A DNA stretch of 64,000 bases. Source: Salinirubellus salinus (GTDB taxonomy: Archaea > Halobacteriota > Halobacteria > Halobacteriales > Haloarculaceae). Positions 1 through 8,470 of the stretch are shown here, in pieces. How positions within the stretch are numbered: the first letter of the stretch is position 1; each line of letters opens with the position of its first letter. Under the pieces are notes generated by a model that was given only the letters and a program-made list of their open reading frames with translations, was not told the DNA's origin and did not search any database. A program made the translations under genes and the position numbers. The stretch lies in contig NZ_CP104003.1 in assembly GCF_025231485.1 (NCBI RefSeq), positions 1,240,001 to 1,304,000 on the forward strand, in the 5' to 3' direction.

Positions 1-41
1 AGCCACCGGAAGGGCTCACCGGGTTCGAGATCAGGTACTGA
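1..41 (+). CDS. C-terminal tail of a protein cut by the left edge (tentative)
   Basis: Reading from base 3, the codons give PPEGLTGFEIRY followed by TGA at 39-41. Third positions are almost all G or C, as in the genuine genes here, while the other two frames look less coding-like. The tail is too short to assign to a family. It is followed 70 bases later by nnr on the same strand. The call rests only on codon bias. Confidence 0.35.
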   Translation, partial: PPEGLTGFEIRY

Positions 42-79
42 AGCGGGGTCGGCGGAAGCACCGCCCTCGCCCGCCCGCA

Positions 80-110
80 ATCTTAACGCCGGGGGCGTCG
101 AACCCCCGGC
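80..110 (+). promoter_or_regulatory. TATA box and leader hairpin before nnr
   Basis: A TATA-like tcttaacg lies at 81-88, about 25 nt before the nnr ATG at 112, which is normal haloarchaeal spacing. Overlapping it is a perfect 8-bp inverted repeat (88-95 with 103-110, loop 96-102) that ends one base before the ATG. It could be a terminator of the upstream gene or a structure near the transcript start. Confidence 0.45.
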
Positions 111-111
111 C

Positions 112-1569
112 ATGATTACGGCAGACGAGATGGCCGTGGTGGACGCCAACGCCGCCGCGCTCGGTGTCCCGCGCAAGCAGTTGATGGAGTCCTCCGGGAA
201 CGCCGTCGCCCGCGCCGTCCGCGACCACGTCGACCCCGGTGCCACGGTAGCGGTGGTCTGTGGCCGCGGTAACAACGGCGGGGACGCGATGGTCGCCGCC
301 CGCTTCCTCGACGAGTACGACGTGACCGTCTCGCTGCTGGGCCGGGCCGAGACCATCACCACCCGTATCGCGCGCGAGAACTGGGACGCCCTCCGCGAGG
401 CCGAGTACGACACCCGCGAGGTGCGTGACTCGGCCGACCTCGACCTCGGGACCCCGGCTCTGGTCGTCGACGCGATGCTCGGGACGGGCGTGACCGGTGA
501 GCTCCGCGAACCCGAGCGGAGCGCCGCACTCGCGACGAACGACGCCGACGCGCCCGTGCTCTCCGTCGACGTGCCCTCGGGCGTCGACGCCGACACGGGC
601 GAGGCCGCCGGTCCGGCCGTCGACGCCGACCACGTCGTCACGTTCCACGACGACAAGCCCGGACTCTCGCACCTGGACTGCGAGGTGACCGTCGCCGACA
701 TCGGCATCCCCGAGGCGGCCGAGCGGTTCGTCGGGAACGGCGATCTCCTGCGCGTGGAACGCGACCCGCACAGCCACAAGGGCGTCAACGGCGAGGTGCT
801 CGTCGTCGGGGGCGGCCCGTACACCGGTGCGCCGGCGCTCTCGGCGCAGGCGGCGCTGCGGGCGGGTGCGGACCTCGTCCGCGTCGCCTGCCCTGAGGGC
901 GTCGCCCGCGAGGTCCAGGGGTACAGCGAGAACCTCATCCTGCGGCCGTTCGCCGGCGACCACCTCGTCTCGGGACACGTCCCCCGACTCCTCGCGGCGG
1001 CCGAGGGCCACGACACCGTCGTGTTCGGGCCGGGACTCGGCGACCACGAGGAGACGCTGGCGGCGGTGGAGACGTTCCTCGAGTCGTACGAGGGGACGGC
1101 CGTCGTCGATGCCGACGCGCTGCAGGTCGTCCCCGAGGTGGACACCGAGGCGACGCTGGTCTGTACGCCACACCAGGGCGAACTCCGGAAGATGGGCGGT
1201 GAGACGAGCGACGACTGGCAGGAGCGCGCCGGACTGGTCGAGTCGTTCGCGGCCGACCTCGGGCACTCGCTCCTCGTGAAGGGCGTCTACGACGTGGTGA
1301 GCGACGGCGAGCGGACCCGCGTCTCGCGGACCGGCAACGCGGCGATGACCGTCGGCGGGACCGGCGACGTCCTCGCGGGCGTCACGGCCGCGCTCGCGTC
1401 CGTCCTCCACCCGCACGACGCGGCCTGCGTGGCCGCCTACGCCAACGGCCGCGCCGGTGACCTCGTCGTCGCCGGCGAGGCGGGCGACCCCCCACGCGGG
1501 AACGGCCTGCTGGCGACGGACCTCGTGGACGCGATGCCCGTGGCGCTGGAACCGGAGGGAGTCGAATGA
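112..1569 (+). CDS. nnr: Bifunctional NAD(P)H-hydrate epimerase / ADP-dependent NAD(P)H-hydrate dehydratase
   Basis: This 485-residue protein repairs hydrated NADH and NADPH in the cytoplasm. Residues 1 to about 215 form the YjeF_N epimerase domain. The rest is the ribokinase-like, ADP-dependent dehydratase. Visible dehydratase marks are HSHKGVNGEVLVVGG near residue 222, GPGLG near 307, TPHQGE, and the GGTGDVLAG anion-hole loop near 415. Length is normal for the fused form. The stop overlaps the moaC start by 4 nt (ATGA), so the two are probably translationally coupled. A TATA box and hairpin precede it. Confidence 0.95.
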   Translation: MITADEMAVVDANAAALGVPRKQLMESSGNAVARAVRDHVDPGATVAVVCGRGNNGGDAMVAARFLDEYDVTVSLLGRAETITTRIARENWDALREAEYDTREVRDSADLDLGTPALVVDAMLGTGVTGELREPERSAALATNDADAPVLSVDVPSGVDADTGEAAGPAVDADHVVTFHDDKPGLSHLDCEVTVADIGIPEAAERFVGNGDLLRVERDPHSHKGVNGEVLVVGGGPYTGAPALSAQAALRAGADLVRVACPEGVAREVQGYSENLILRPFAGDHLVSGHVPRLLAAAEGHDTVVFGPGLGDHEETLAAVETFLESYEGTAVVDADALQVVPEVDTEATLVCTPHQGELRKMGGETSDDWQERAGLVESFAADLGHSLLVKGVYDVVSDGERTRVSRTGNAAMTVGGTGDVLAGVTAALASVLHPHDAACVAAYANGRAGDLVVAGEAGDPPRGNGLLATDLVDAMPVALEPEGVE

Positions 1570-2069
1570 GCGGTGGAGACGAGACGACTGGCGACGACGA
1601 CCTGACCCACGTCGACGAGTCCGGCGACGTGCAGATGGTCGACGTGGGTGCCAAGCCCGACACCGAGCGCCGGGCCGTCGCCGAGGGGACCATCCACCTC
1701 TCGGCGTCGACCGTCGCGGCCATCCGCGAGAACGAGGTGTCGAAGGGCGACGTGCTCGCCACGGCCCGCATCGGCGCGGTGCAGGCGGTCAAACACACGT
1801 GGGAGACCATCCCGATGTGTCACCAGATACCCGTGACGAACGTCGACACCGAGTTCGAGGTGGACGACGAGAGCGTGACGCTCCGCGTGACGGTGGGGAC
1901 GACCGGCAAGACCGGGTGCGAGATGGAGGCGCTGGAGGGCGTGACGACTGGGCTGAACACGGTCTGGGACATGGTGAAGGCGGCCGAGAAGGACGCGGAC
2001 GGACAGTACCCCGGCACACACATCGACGGCGTGCGGGTGGTGACGAAGGAAAAGCGGGCGCTGGAGTAG
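1566..2069 (+). CDS. moaC: Cyclic pyranopterin monophosphate synthase MoaC
   Basis: MoaC (167 aa) converts the MoaA product into cyclic pyranopterin monophosphate in molybdopterin synthesis. The family signatures are KHTWETIPMCHQIP near residue 76 and KTGCEMEALEGVTTGLNTVWDM near residues 115-135, which contain the conserved His-Gln and Glu-Met-Glu-Ala active-site elements. The C-terminal KEKR fits the archaeal form. It overlaps nnr by 4 nt and ends 7 bases from the convergent hflX stop. No other molybdopterin gene lies nearby. Confidence 0.94.
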   Translation: MSGGDETTGDDDLTHVDESGDVQMVDVGAKPDTERRAVAEGTIHLSASTVAAIRENEVSKGDVLATARIGAVQAVKHTWETIPMCHQIPVTNVDTEFEVDDESVTLRVTVGTTGKTGCEMEALEGVTTGLNTVWDMVKAAEKDADGQYPGTHIDGVRVVTKEKRALE

Positions 2070-2076
2070 ACTCGAA

Positions 2077-3381
2077 TCAGGCCGGCTGGGCCAGTTCGCC
2101 CGCCTTCGCTCGCGCCCGCTCGACGACGGCCGGCCGGGCCTCGAACTCCAGCACCACCTGCTCGCCGTAGTCCACTTCCTCCACGCGGGCGTGGTCGTGG
2201 ACCCACGAGACGAAACTCATCGTGTCGTCGGTCATCGGCACCACGAGGCGCTCGTGTTCGTAGGGCGGGAGTTCGGTGTCGATACGGGCTTTCAGGCTCT
2301 CGACGTTGAGGTCCTCCATCCCGCTGACGGCGACGGGGTTGGGCGCGAGCGTCGAGAGCGCACGGCGCTTCTCGGCCAGCTCCGCCTCGTCCACCTTGTC
2401 GACCTTGTTCAGCACGGTGACGATGGGCGCCTCGTTGCGCTCGTAGAGCGTGTCGTGCGAGGTGACGAGTTTCTCGTGTATCTCGTCGATGGGGTCGGAG
2501 ACGTCCACCACGAGGAGGACGAGGTCCGCCCGGTACACCTCCGAGAGCGTGGACTTGAACGACTCGACCAGCCAGTGCGGGAGGTTCGAGACGAACCCGA
2601 CCGTGTCGGTGAGCAGGACGTTCCGCGAGTCCATGTCCATCCGGCGGGTCGTCGTCCCGAGCGTGGTGAACAGGCGGTCCTCGCTCTCGGCGGTGGTGTC
2701 GAGGTCGGGGTGGCGGTCCTCGTTCTCGTCGACGTCGAGGTCGCGGGCGAGACGGCGCAACAGCGTCGACTTGCCCGCGTTGGTGTAGCCCGCCAGCGCC
2801 ACGAGGTCGAACCCGGACTCGCGGCGCTGTTCGCGCCGGTGTTCGTCCGTCTCCTCGATGGTCTCCAGTTCGTCACGGATGCGCGAGATGCGCTTCTTGA
2901 TGTCCTGCTCGCGGGACTCGTCGTACTCGCCCAGCCCCATGAATCCGGGGCGCTCGTCGCGCTTGGCGAGCGAGGTCTTGGCCTCGACGCGCGGCAGTTC
3001 GTAGCGCAGCGTTGCGAGCTCGACCTGTAACTGCGCTTTCTTCGTCCGGGCGCGCTGACCGAATATCTCGAGGATGAGGCGGAACCGGTCCAGCACCTGG
3101 ACGTGGTCCGGGAGTTCGGTCCCGAGGTTGAACGTCTGGTAGGGGCCGAGGCTGTTGTCGAACAGGACCGTGTCGGCCTCCAGGGCCTCGACGACCTGCG
3201 CGAGCTCCGCGACCTTCCCCTCGCCGATGCAGTAGGCCGGGTCCTCCTTGCGGGTCTGCGTCACCTGCGAGACCACGTCGTATCCGGCCGCTCGCGCGAG
3301 GTCGCGGAACTCTCCCGTGTCGGCCTCCCCCGAGTCGACACGCTTGACGACTACCGCCGTACCACTGTGTGCGCCGGTCAC
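2077..3381 (-). CDS. hflX: GTPase HflX
   Basis: This 434-residue P-loop GTPase belongs to the HflX family, which binds ribosomes and helps rescue or split stalled ones. The N-terminal HflX domain (residues about 1-160) precedes the G domain: G1 GYTNAGKST near 197, the G2 and switch region with RRMDM, G3 DTVGF, and G4 NKVDK near 323. An Arg/Glu-rich helical linker precedes the G domain, as usual. A TATA box lies at 3405-3414. The gene converges on moaC with a 7-base gap. Confidence 0.95.
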   Translation of the reverse strand: MTGAHSGTAVVVKRVDSGEADTGEFRDLARAAGYDVVSQVTQTRKEDPAYCIGEGKVAELAQVVEALEADTVLFDNSLGPYQTFNLGTELPDHVQVLDRFRLILEIFGQRARTKKAQLQVELATLRYELPRVEAKTSLAKRDERPGFMGLGEYDESREQDIKKRISRIRDELETIEETDEHRREQRRESGFDLVALAGYTNAGKSTLLRRLARDLDVDENEDRHPDLDTTAESEDRLFTTLGTTTRRMDMDSRNVLLTDTVGFVSNLPHWLVESFKSTLSEVYRADLVLLVVDVSDPIDEIHEKLVTSHDTLYERNEAPIVTVLNKVDKVDEAELAEKRRALSTLAPNPVAVSGMEDLNVESLKARIDTELPPYEHERLVVPMTDDTMSFVSWVHDHARVEEVDYGEQVVLEFEARPAVVERARAKAGELAQPA

Positions 3382-3403
3382 TCACGCGGGGGTAGGAGAT
3401 TGT

Positions 3404-3415
3404 CGTACTTAACTT
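3404..3415 (-). promoter_or_regulatory. TATA box for hflX
   Basis: On the minus strand, aagttaagta is centred about 28 nt upstream of the hflX ATG at 3381. This fits a near-leaderless haloarchaeal transcript. Confidence 0.5.
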
Positions 3416-3464
3416 GGGGTGGCCACCATCACCCCAGTGAGACACTTTCCGAATCGACACAAGC

Positions 3465-3474
3465 TACTTAAAGA
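3465..3474 (+). promoter_or_regulatory. TATA box for the FUN14-like gene
   Basis: The sequence tacttaaag sits about 25 nt upstream of the ATG at 3495, in the divergent spacer shared with hflX. Both promoters fit in about 110 bases, so the two genes may share regulation. Confidence 0.55.
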
Positions 3475-3494
3475 AAGGCGGGGTACCACTGCCC

Positions 3495-3830
3495 ATGGCT
3501 GGGCCCTTCGGCATCGACTTCACACAGTTGGGTATCGACCTCGGCGGCGGGGCTCTCATCGGTGGCATCATCGGCTTCGCGGCGAAGAAGCTCGCGAAGG
3601 TGATCGCCGTCATCATCGGACTGGAGCTGGCGCTGTTCAAGTTCCTCGAGTCCCGTGGTATCCTCAGCGTCGACTGGGAGGCGCTGAGCGCGGGGTTCCT
3701 CCAGGCCGGCAACGCGGCGACCAACGCCGCCACGGGTAACCCCCCTAGCTGGGTGATGACTATCCTCGAGACCCTCTCCATCTCGGCGGGGTTCGCCGGC
3801 GGCTTCCTCGTCGGTTTCAAGCGCGGATAA
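3495..3830 (+). CDS. FUN14 family small membrane protein
   Basis: This 111-residue protein matches the archaeal FUN14-like family. It has a glycine-rich membrane segment at about residues 15-32 (GGGALIGGIIGFAAKK), a second hydrophobic helix at about 33-50, and a C-terminal segment ending in GGFLVGFKRG. FUN14 proteins are mitochondrial outer-membrane receptors in eukaryotes. The archaeal role is unknown. It is divergent from hflX and converges on SBDS across a repeat element. The family call is from sequence pattern only. Confidence 0.8.
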   Translation: MAGPFGIDFTQLGIDLGGGALIGGIIGFAAKKLAKVIAVIIGLELALFKFLESRGILSVDWEALSAGFLQAGNAATNAATGNPPSWVMTILETLSISAGFAGGFLVGFKRG

Positions 3831-3885
3831 CGGCGTCTTGCGGAGCGTAACTGTCGTGGCGCGGTTCTACGGTCTGCTCTATCAC

Positions 3886-3983
3886 CCGCGGCGGAGGGGC
3901 CGCAGGCCCCGATGCCGCGCTGGTTTGAATCTGAAGTTTTGCGCGGACCGCGAGCGAAACGAGCGGTCCGTGCAAGAGTTTAG
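3886..3983 (-). repeat. Stop-codon-abutting two-hairpin element, copy A
   Basis: Read on the minus strand from the SBDS stop, the order is a CT-rich stretch, a hairpin (ggaccgctcg...cgcggtcc type), the core AAAACTTCAGATTCAAA (about 3924-3942), and then a second GC-rich hairpin ending in CGCGGGTG. The same order and polarity occur in the three other copies in this window. The element lies between the convergent FUN14-like and SBDS genes and probably ends transcription. Confidence 0.6.
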
Positions 3984-4705
3984 CGGGTGTTGAGGTCGTC
4001 CTCGTCCTTCACTACCCGCGTGTCCGCCTCCCCGCTCGACACCTCGTTCGCGAGGTCGAAGAAGTCGTTCTGGAGCCCCGCCGGGAACCGGACGACACCG
4101 ACCCACGAGCCGTCGTTCTGCCACTCCTCGCGCTCGAGGTCACCGAACTGTCGGATACGGGCCTGGCCGCTCCCGGCGAACTCGGCCGGCAGTCGGACCG
4201 CCATCACCACCTCGTCGAACCGGATGGGGATGACCGGGCGGAGCGCGTCGAGCGCGTCGTCGATCTGGTTCTCGACCGGCTCCATCGGGTCGACCTTGAA
4301 CCCCGCCTCCTCCAGCGCGCGTTCGATGCGCTCGGGCGGGTGCGGGGCGTCGTCCATCTGTGGGTTGACCGCGTTCCGGGTGATCTTGGTGATGAGTTGT
4401 CTGCGCTTTTGCTCCTGCATCTCCCGGCGCTGGTCGGCCGTGATCTGGATCTCGCCGCGCTCGATGACCTCGGGGATGATGGCCATCGGGTCCGTGGTGC
4501 CGAACACCTCCTCGAGCGCGGACTCGGCGGGCCGGTCGCCACGAGAGGCGTCCTCGAACACGTCCTCGGCGGCGATGACATCCTCGAGTTCACCCTCGAA
4601 CTCGCCACGCTTGATGGCGAGTGCGGCGTCCGGGTCGACGAGGACCTCGAAGCGTTCGCCGTGGGATTCCAGGCGGGCTGTGACCGCTTCGTCCAATGAA
4701 ATCAT
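3980..4705 (-). CDS. Ribosome assembly factor SBDS
   Basis: This 241-residue archaeal SBDS/Sdo1 homologue takes part in maturation of the large ribosomal subunit. The N-terminal FYSH domain includes HGERFEVLVDPDAALAIK and the EDVF motif. The middle domain contains ITADQRREMQEQKR and HPPERIERALEEAGFKVD. The C-terminal ferredoxin-like domain starts near PVIPIRFDEV. The length is typical. It lies downstream of psmA in the same direction, as in the archaeal exosome-proteasome superoperon, but a 234-base gap with its own TATA-like sequence suggests independent transcription. No rrp4/rrp41 genes follow. Confidence 0.95.
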   Translation of the reverse strand: MISLDEAVTARLESHGERFEVLVDPDAALAIKRGEFEGELEDVIAAEDVFEDASRGDRPAESALEEVFGTTDPMAIIPEVIERGEIQITADQRREMQEQKRRQLITKITRNAVNPQMDDAPHPPERIERALEEAGFKVDPMEPVENQIDDALDALRPVIPIRFDEVVMAVRLPAEFAGSGQARIRQFGDLEREEWQNDGSWVGVVRFPAGLQNDFFDLANEVSSGEADTRVVKDEDDLNTR

Positions 4706-4721
4706 GTCACTTGGTAGGCGC

Positions 4722-4737
4722 CCGGTGTGGTAAAAGG
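4722..4737 (-). promoter_or_regulatory. TATA-like promoter for SBDS
   Basis: On the minus strand, caccttttaccac is centred about 25 nt before the SBDS ATG at 4705. The rest of the 4740-4939 spacer shows no convincing gene. Confidence 0.4.
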
Positions 4738-4939
4738 TGTTTCCCGAACGGGAGCCCGCCGGCGCAGGGGCCCGCGGGCGTGGCGAACCGCGACGAGAAG
4801 CAGGGGGCGGTCGATTCCCGACGAAGCCGCCTCGGAGGGGCAGGTCGTTCTGACTGGCGTCGACGACGGTGTCGGTGCCGCCGAACTCGTCGGTCGCGTC
4901 GCTGGGCGGTGAGGAGAGAGAAGAGACGGTCGAGTCGGC

Positions 4940-5683
4940 CTACTCCTCGTCGGACGGGAGCAGTTCGTGTTCCGCGAGGTGCTCCTCGACGGTGGCGTCG
5001 TCGAGGCTGGCGAAGGTCTCCGTCTCGGCGTCGACGGTGGCGACACCGATACCCTCCGGCGAGAGGTGGCCGTCGTTCACCGACGCCAGCGCCGAGAGCG
5101 CGAGGCCGACGCCCGCATCGAGGTCCATCTGCTCGTCGTAGTGCTCCTCGAGGTAGTCCTCGATCTCGCCGCGGTCGGCACCGACCGCGAGCGCCTTCCA
5201 CTCGTAGGGGGTGCCCGAGGGGTCCGTCTCGTAGAGGCGGGGCTCGCCGTCCTCGATGCCGCCGATGATGAGCGCGACACCGAACGGGCGGGCGCCGCCG
5301 ACCTGCGTGTACTGCTGGATGTGGTCGGTGACGGCCTTGGTGAGCGTCTCGACGCCGATGGGTTCGCCGTAGCGCAGCTGGTTGACCTGCGACTGGCGGC
5401 GGGCGAAGTCGATGAGCTGGCGGGCGTCGGCGACGTGGCCCGCGCTGGCGATACCGATGTGGTCGTCGGCCTTGTGGATCTTCTCGACGGAGGTACGCTC
5501 CATCAGGGGCGAGCGGATGCGCTTGTCGACGGCGAGGACGACGCCGTCCGCGGTCCGCACGCCGATGGACGCGGTGCCCCGTTTCACTGCTTCGCGCGCG
5601 TACTCGACCTGGTAGAGGCGACCGTCCGGGGAGAAGATGGTGATCCCCCGGTCGTAGGCCTGCTGTTGGGATTGTCCCTGCAT
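4940..5683 (-). CDS. psmA: 20S proteasome alpha subunit PsmA
   Basis: This 247-residue outer-ring subunit of the archaeal proteasome forms the gated entry of the proteolytic barrel. The alpha-type N-terminus AYDRGITIFSPDGRLYQVEYA (residues about 9-29) is diagnostic: the H0 helix and the YDR gate residues. The C-terminus is an acidic tail typical of haloarchaea. The alpha subunit has no catalytic Thr, as expected. It starts two bases after the Pop5 stop, so the two are almost certainly cotranscribed. Confidence 0.97.
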   Translation of the reverse strand: MQGQSQQQAYDRGITIFSPDGRLYQVEYAREAVKRGTASIGVRTADGVVLAVDKRIRSPLMERTSVEKIHKADDHIGIASAGHVADARQLIDFARRQSQVNQLRYGEPIGVETLTKAVTDHIQQYTQVGGARPFGVALIIGGIEDGEPRLYETDPSGTPYEWKALAVGADRGEIEDYLEEHYDEQMDLDAGVGLALSALASVNDGHLSPEGIGVATVDAETETFASLDDATVEEHLAEHELLPSDEE

Positions 5684-5685
5684 AG

Positions 5686-6171
5686 TTATCGGGTGTGGAT
5701 ATCGAGGTTCGTCGCGCCCACGAACCCGTCGCCGACGCGCACGTCGACTCGCTCGGCACGACAGACGGCGCGGCGGTCGGCGTCCGCGAACGCGACCGTT
5801 CTCTCGCCGGAAACTCCTCCCGGACGACTCAAATACTTTTCCTCACAGCCCCGTACCGTCCCGCTCACACCCCGGACGACGGGCCGTATCGGCGTCCCCT
5901 CCACGGTCGACAGGGTGGCCACCGCGGCACGGGCACGGGCCACCTCGCCGCGCCGACAGCGGACCACCGCCGTCCCCTCCGGACCCTCCCGTCGCACGGA
6001 GAGGACCGACAGGCCGACCTCGGCGCTCCCGGCGTCGCCGAGCAGCGAACGACCCGCCGCCCAGAGCGCCTCCTGGAACTCCCGACGGCCGAACACGGCG
6101 TCCGGCCTCGTCTCGAACCCCACGGCGAGGTAGCGATAGCGCGGCCGCAGGTGCTTGGGCAGGTGTCTCAT
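5686..6171 (-). CDS. rnp2: RNase P protein component 2 (Pop5)
   Basis: This 161-residue Pop5/Rpp14 family protein, with Rpp30, forms the catalytic-core protein pair of archaeal RNase P, which matures tRNA 5' ends. The start at 6171 gives MRHLPKHLRPRYRYLAVG, the conserved Pop5 opening (KHLRPRYRYL). A longer in-frame reading to 6234 adds 21 residues unlike the family. The later FGRREFQEALW and CRRGEVARARAAVATL segments fit the alpha/beta fold. It ends 2 bases before psmA and follows a methyltransferase. Confidence 0.92.
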   Translation of the reverse strand: MRHLPKHLRPRYRYLAVGFETRPDAVFGRREFQEALWAAGRSLLGDAGSAEVGLSVLSVRREGPEGTAVVRCRRGEVARARAAVATLSTVEGTPIRPVVRGVSGTVRGCEEKYLSRPGGVSGERTVAFADADRRAVCRAERVDVRVGDGFVGATNLDIHTR

Positions 6172-6184
6172 CGACGAGCCACCG

Positions 6185-6844
6185 TCAGTCCTCGACCATC
6201 CCGACGGGTTCGTCGGCCATCGCCGTCGACTCAACCTCCTCCTCGGGACGCTCGGCGACGAGCACCCCGACCTGCTCGTGGACCATCTCCACGGCCGTCA
6301 GCGAGAACCCCGCGTCCGTCAGCGCGTCGGCGAGGTAGCCAACCGTCGAGGGGTCGTCGACCTCCGGCGAGTAGAACGGCTCCTCGGGGTCCGGCGCCCC
6401 GAAGAACATCACGTCGCCGAGGACGAACTTCCGGGGGCCGAGCGAGGCGACGACCTCGATCGCCTCGCGCTTCTCCTCGTCCGAGAGATGGTGCATCGCG
6501 AAGTTCGACACCACGATGTCGACCGGACCGTCGTAGTTCGGTTCGCGGAACGTCCCCTTCCCGAACTCGACGTTCTCGAACCCCTGCTCGCGGGCCTTCT
6601 GTCGTGCCTGCTCCATCATCCCCTCGCTGATGTCGCGGCCGACCACGCGGCCCGCGGCGGGGGCGAGCGCCAGCGCGATGGCGCCCGTCCCCGTCCCGAG
6701 GTCCAGCACCGTGTCGTCGGGGAGCGGGGCCGCGTGCTCGACCACCAGCGAGACGCAAGCGCGGTACTCCTCGGTGTTGCCCTCGTCGTACTCGCCGGCG
6801 ATCTCGTCGAACCGCGCGGCGTGTTCATCGATGGTCTTCTTCAT
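6185..6844 (-). CDS. Class I SAM-dependent methyltransferase
   Basis: This protein of about 219 residues has a Rossmann-type SAM-binding core. Motif I is VLDLGTGTGAIALAL near residue 45, followed by GRDISEGMMEQAR, VEFGKGTF and IVVSNFAMHHLSDEEK. The substrate is unknown. The start ATG at 6844 overlaps the Rpp30 stop by 20 bases. A GTG three codons earlier is possible. Its place between Rpp30 and Pop5 hints at an RNA or translation role, which is inference only. Confidence 0.85.
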   Translation of the reverse strand: MKKTIDEHAARFDEIAGEYDEGNTEEYRACVSLVVEHAAPLPDDTVLDLGTGTGAIALALAPAAGRVVGRDISEGMMEQARQKAREQGFENVEFGKGTFREPNYDGPVDIVVSNFAMHHLSDEEKREAIEVVASLGPRKFVLGDVMFFGAPDPEEPFYSPEVDDPSTVGYLADALTDAGFSLTAVEMVHEQVGVLVAERPEEEVESTAMADEPVGMVED

Positions 6845-7538
6845 ACCTCCCACGTCGTACCCCCGGCTCTATGAACGAATCGCCCACGCGGTCACGGTTG
6901 CGCGCGGCGAGGCGACCCCACTCCCGCAGGCCATCACGCACCCACTCGGGGTCGAAGCCGAACGTGGCCGGCACGGCGGCGAGGTCACGAGGGTGTCGCC
7001 AGTCGAGGTGCGACTCGACGCCGGCGGTGACGACGTAGGGCGCGTCGTACTGCGTCACCATGTCGTGGAGTTTCCGCAGCCGCTGGATGGCCCGGACGCG
7101 GGTCCCGCCCGTCTCCCGGAAGACCGGGCCGAGGTCGAACTCGAGTCGGACACCGTTCTCGCGGGCCGCCCGCGCGAGGACGTGGTTCACGTCGCCGTCA
7201 CCACGCATCGGGTGGGCCAGCACGTCCACCTCGACCGTCTCGACGGCGAGGCGGTTCAGGCTCGGAGACTGCCCGTGGACGCAGACGAGGGTGTACTCGT
7301 CGCGGAAGCGCTTGACGAGGCTGGCGGCCTGCGACCGGTCGTCGGTCCGGACCTCGACGGCGTCGACGACGTCCACGTCGTACTCGTCGCGGACTGCCTC
7401 GGCGTCGTACTCGGCGGGGGCGTCGCCGTGGTTCCTGACGACGACGCCGTCGTAACCGAGTTCCGACGCGGTCAGGGCGTGACGGGCGACGGTCGCGGCG
7501 TGCTCGCCGTCGGGGTGCGCGTGGACGCCCTCGTACAT
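6825..7538 (-). CDS. rnp3: RNase P protein component 3 (Rpp30)
   Basis: This 237-residue TIM-barrel-like partner of Pop5 belongs to the RNase P holoenzyme. The start at 7538 (MYEGVHAHPDGEHAA) was chosen because the upstream extension does not look like the family. Features include VDVLAHPMRGDGDVNHVLAR and the region VRLEFDLGPVFRETGGTRVRAIQRLRKL, equivalent to the conserved R-x-R segment. It heads a chain Rpp30, methyltransferase, Pop5, PsmA with overlaps or very short gaps. Confidence 0.93.
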   Translation of the reverse strand: MYEGVHAHPDGEHAATVARHALTASELGYDGVVVRNHGDAPAEYDAEAVRDEYDVDVVDAVEVRTDDRSQAASLVKRFRDEYTLVCVHGQSPSLNRLAVETVEVDVLAHPMRGDGDVNHVLARAARENGVRLEFDLGPVFRETGGTRVRAIQRLRKLHDMVTQYDAPYVVTAGVESHLDWRHPRDLAAVPATFGFDPEWVRDGLREWGRLAARNRDRVGDSFIEPGVRRGRYEEDHR

Positions 7539-7615
7539 ACCCGAACCCACGCCGCGGGCGACAAAGGCGTTGCGAGGCGCGCGAGGGTTATCCCGCTCCG
7601 ACGCCCCGTGCGGGT

Positions 7616-8464
7616 ATGGATGGCACCTCACCCGACGTGGACCTCTCGGACACCGTGGCCCTCGTCAGCGGTGCGAGCCGTGGGGTGGGCCGCGGCATCG
7701 CCCACGAACTCGGCGCGGCGGGCGCGACGGTGTACGTCACCGGCCGGTCGACGGGCGAGGACCGGACCGACGGGCTCCCCGGTACCGTAGATGGCACCGC
7801 CGCGCTCGTCACCGACGCCGGCGGCGAGGGCGTCGCCGTCGTCTGTGACCACACCGACGACGCGGCCGTCACGGCGCTGTTCGAACGCCTCGGCGCGGAG
7901 CGAGGGAGACTCGACCTGCTCGTGAACAACGTGTGGGGCGGCTACGAGGGCTACGACGACACCTTCGACGCGCCGTTCTGGGAGCAGCCACGCGAGCGGT
8001 TCGACGCGATGTTCGACGCGGGGGTCCGGGCCGCGTACGTCGCCAGCCAGCAGGCCGCACCGCTCCTGTTCGAGTCCGACCGGGCGCTCCTCGTGAACGT
8101 CTCCGCGGGTGACGGTGCACGCTACCGCGGCCAGGTCGCCTACGACACGGCCAAGACGGCTGTCGACCGGATGGCGAAGGGGATGGCTCACGAACTCCGC
8201 GAGCCCGGCGTCGCGGCGCTGGTGGTCTACCCCGGGTTTACCCGCACGGAGCGCGTGCTGGCAGCGACTGGCGGCGAGCGACCCGACGGCTCGGAGTCCA
8301 CGCGCTACGTCGGCCGAGCGGTCGCTTCGCTCGCGGGCGACGCGAGTATTCTGGAGCGGACTGGTGGCATCTACCGAACCGGAGCACTCGCACGCGAGTA
8401 CGGATTCACCGACGTGGACGGCAGCCGACCGGCGCCGTTCGACCTCGACACGCCACGGCTCTGA
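7616..8464 (+). CDS. Short-chain dehydrogenase/reductase (SDR)
   Basis: This 282-residue classical-type SDR shows the nucleotide-binding GASRGVGRGIAHELG near residue 20, the NNVWGG equivalent of the NNAG motif near residue 100, Ser in LVNVSAGDG, and the catalytic YxxxK as YDTAKTAVDRMAKG near residue 178. The middle segment YDDTFDAPFWEQP resembles the DHRS1-like SDR subgroup. The substrate is unknown. It sits on the opposite strand, interrupting the RNase P/proteasome block between Rpp30 and the DUF54 protein. Confidence 0.9.
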   Translation: MDGTSPDVDLSDTVALVSGASRGVGRGIAHELGAAGATVYVTGRSTGEDRTDGLPGTVDGTAALVTDAGGEGVAVVCDHTDDAAVTALFERLGAERGRLDLLVNNVWGGYEGYDDTFDAPFWEQPRERFDAMFDAGVRAAYVASQQAAPLLFESDRALLVNVSAGDGARYRGQVAYDTAKTAVDRMAKGMAHELREPGVAALVVYPGFTRTERVLAATGGERPDGSESTRYVGRAVASLAGDASILERTGGIYRTGALAREYGFTDVDGSRPAPFDLDTPRL

Positions 8465-8470
8465 GCCGGG

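Noticed and set aside
31-1416. 461-codon open frame antisense to nnr
   Set aside because: It is the mirror of a real GC-rich gene. Its composition (Arg/Val/Gly-rich, no motifs) is that of a shadow frame, and nnr has complete family motifs.
4740-4939. Possible small gene between psmA and SBDS
   Set aside because: Short frames here have no conserved pattern or good start. The region is treated as spacer.
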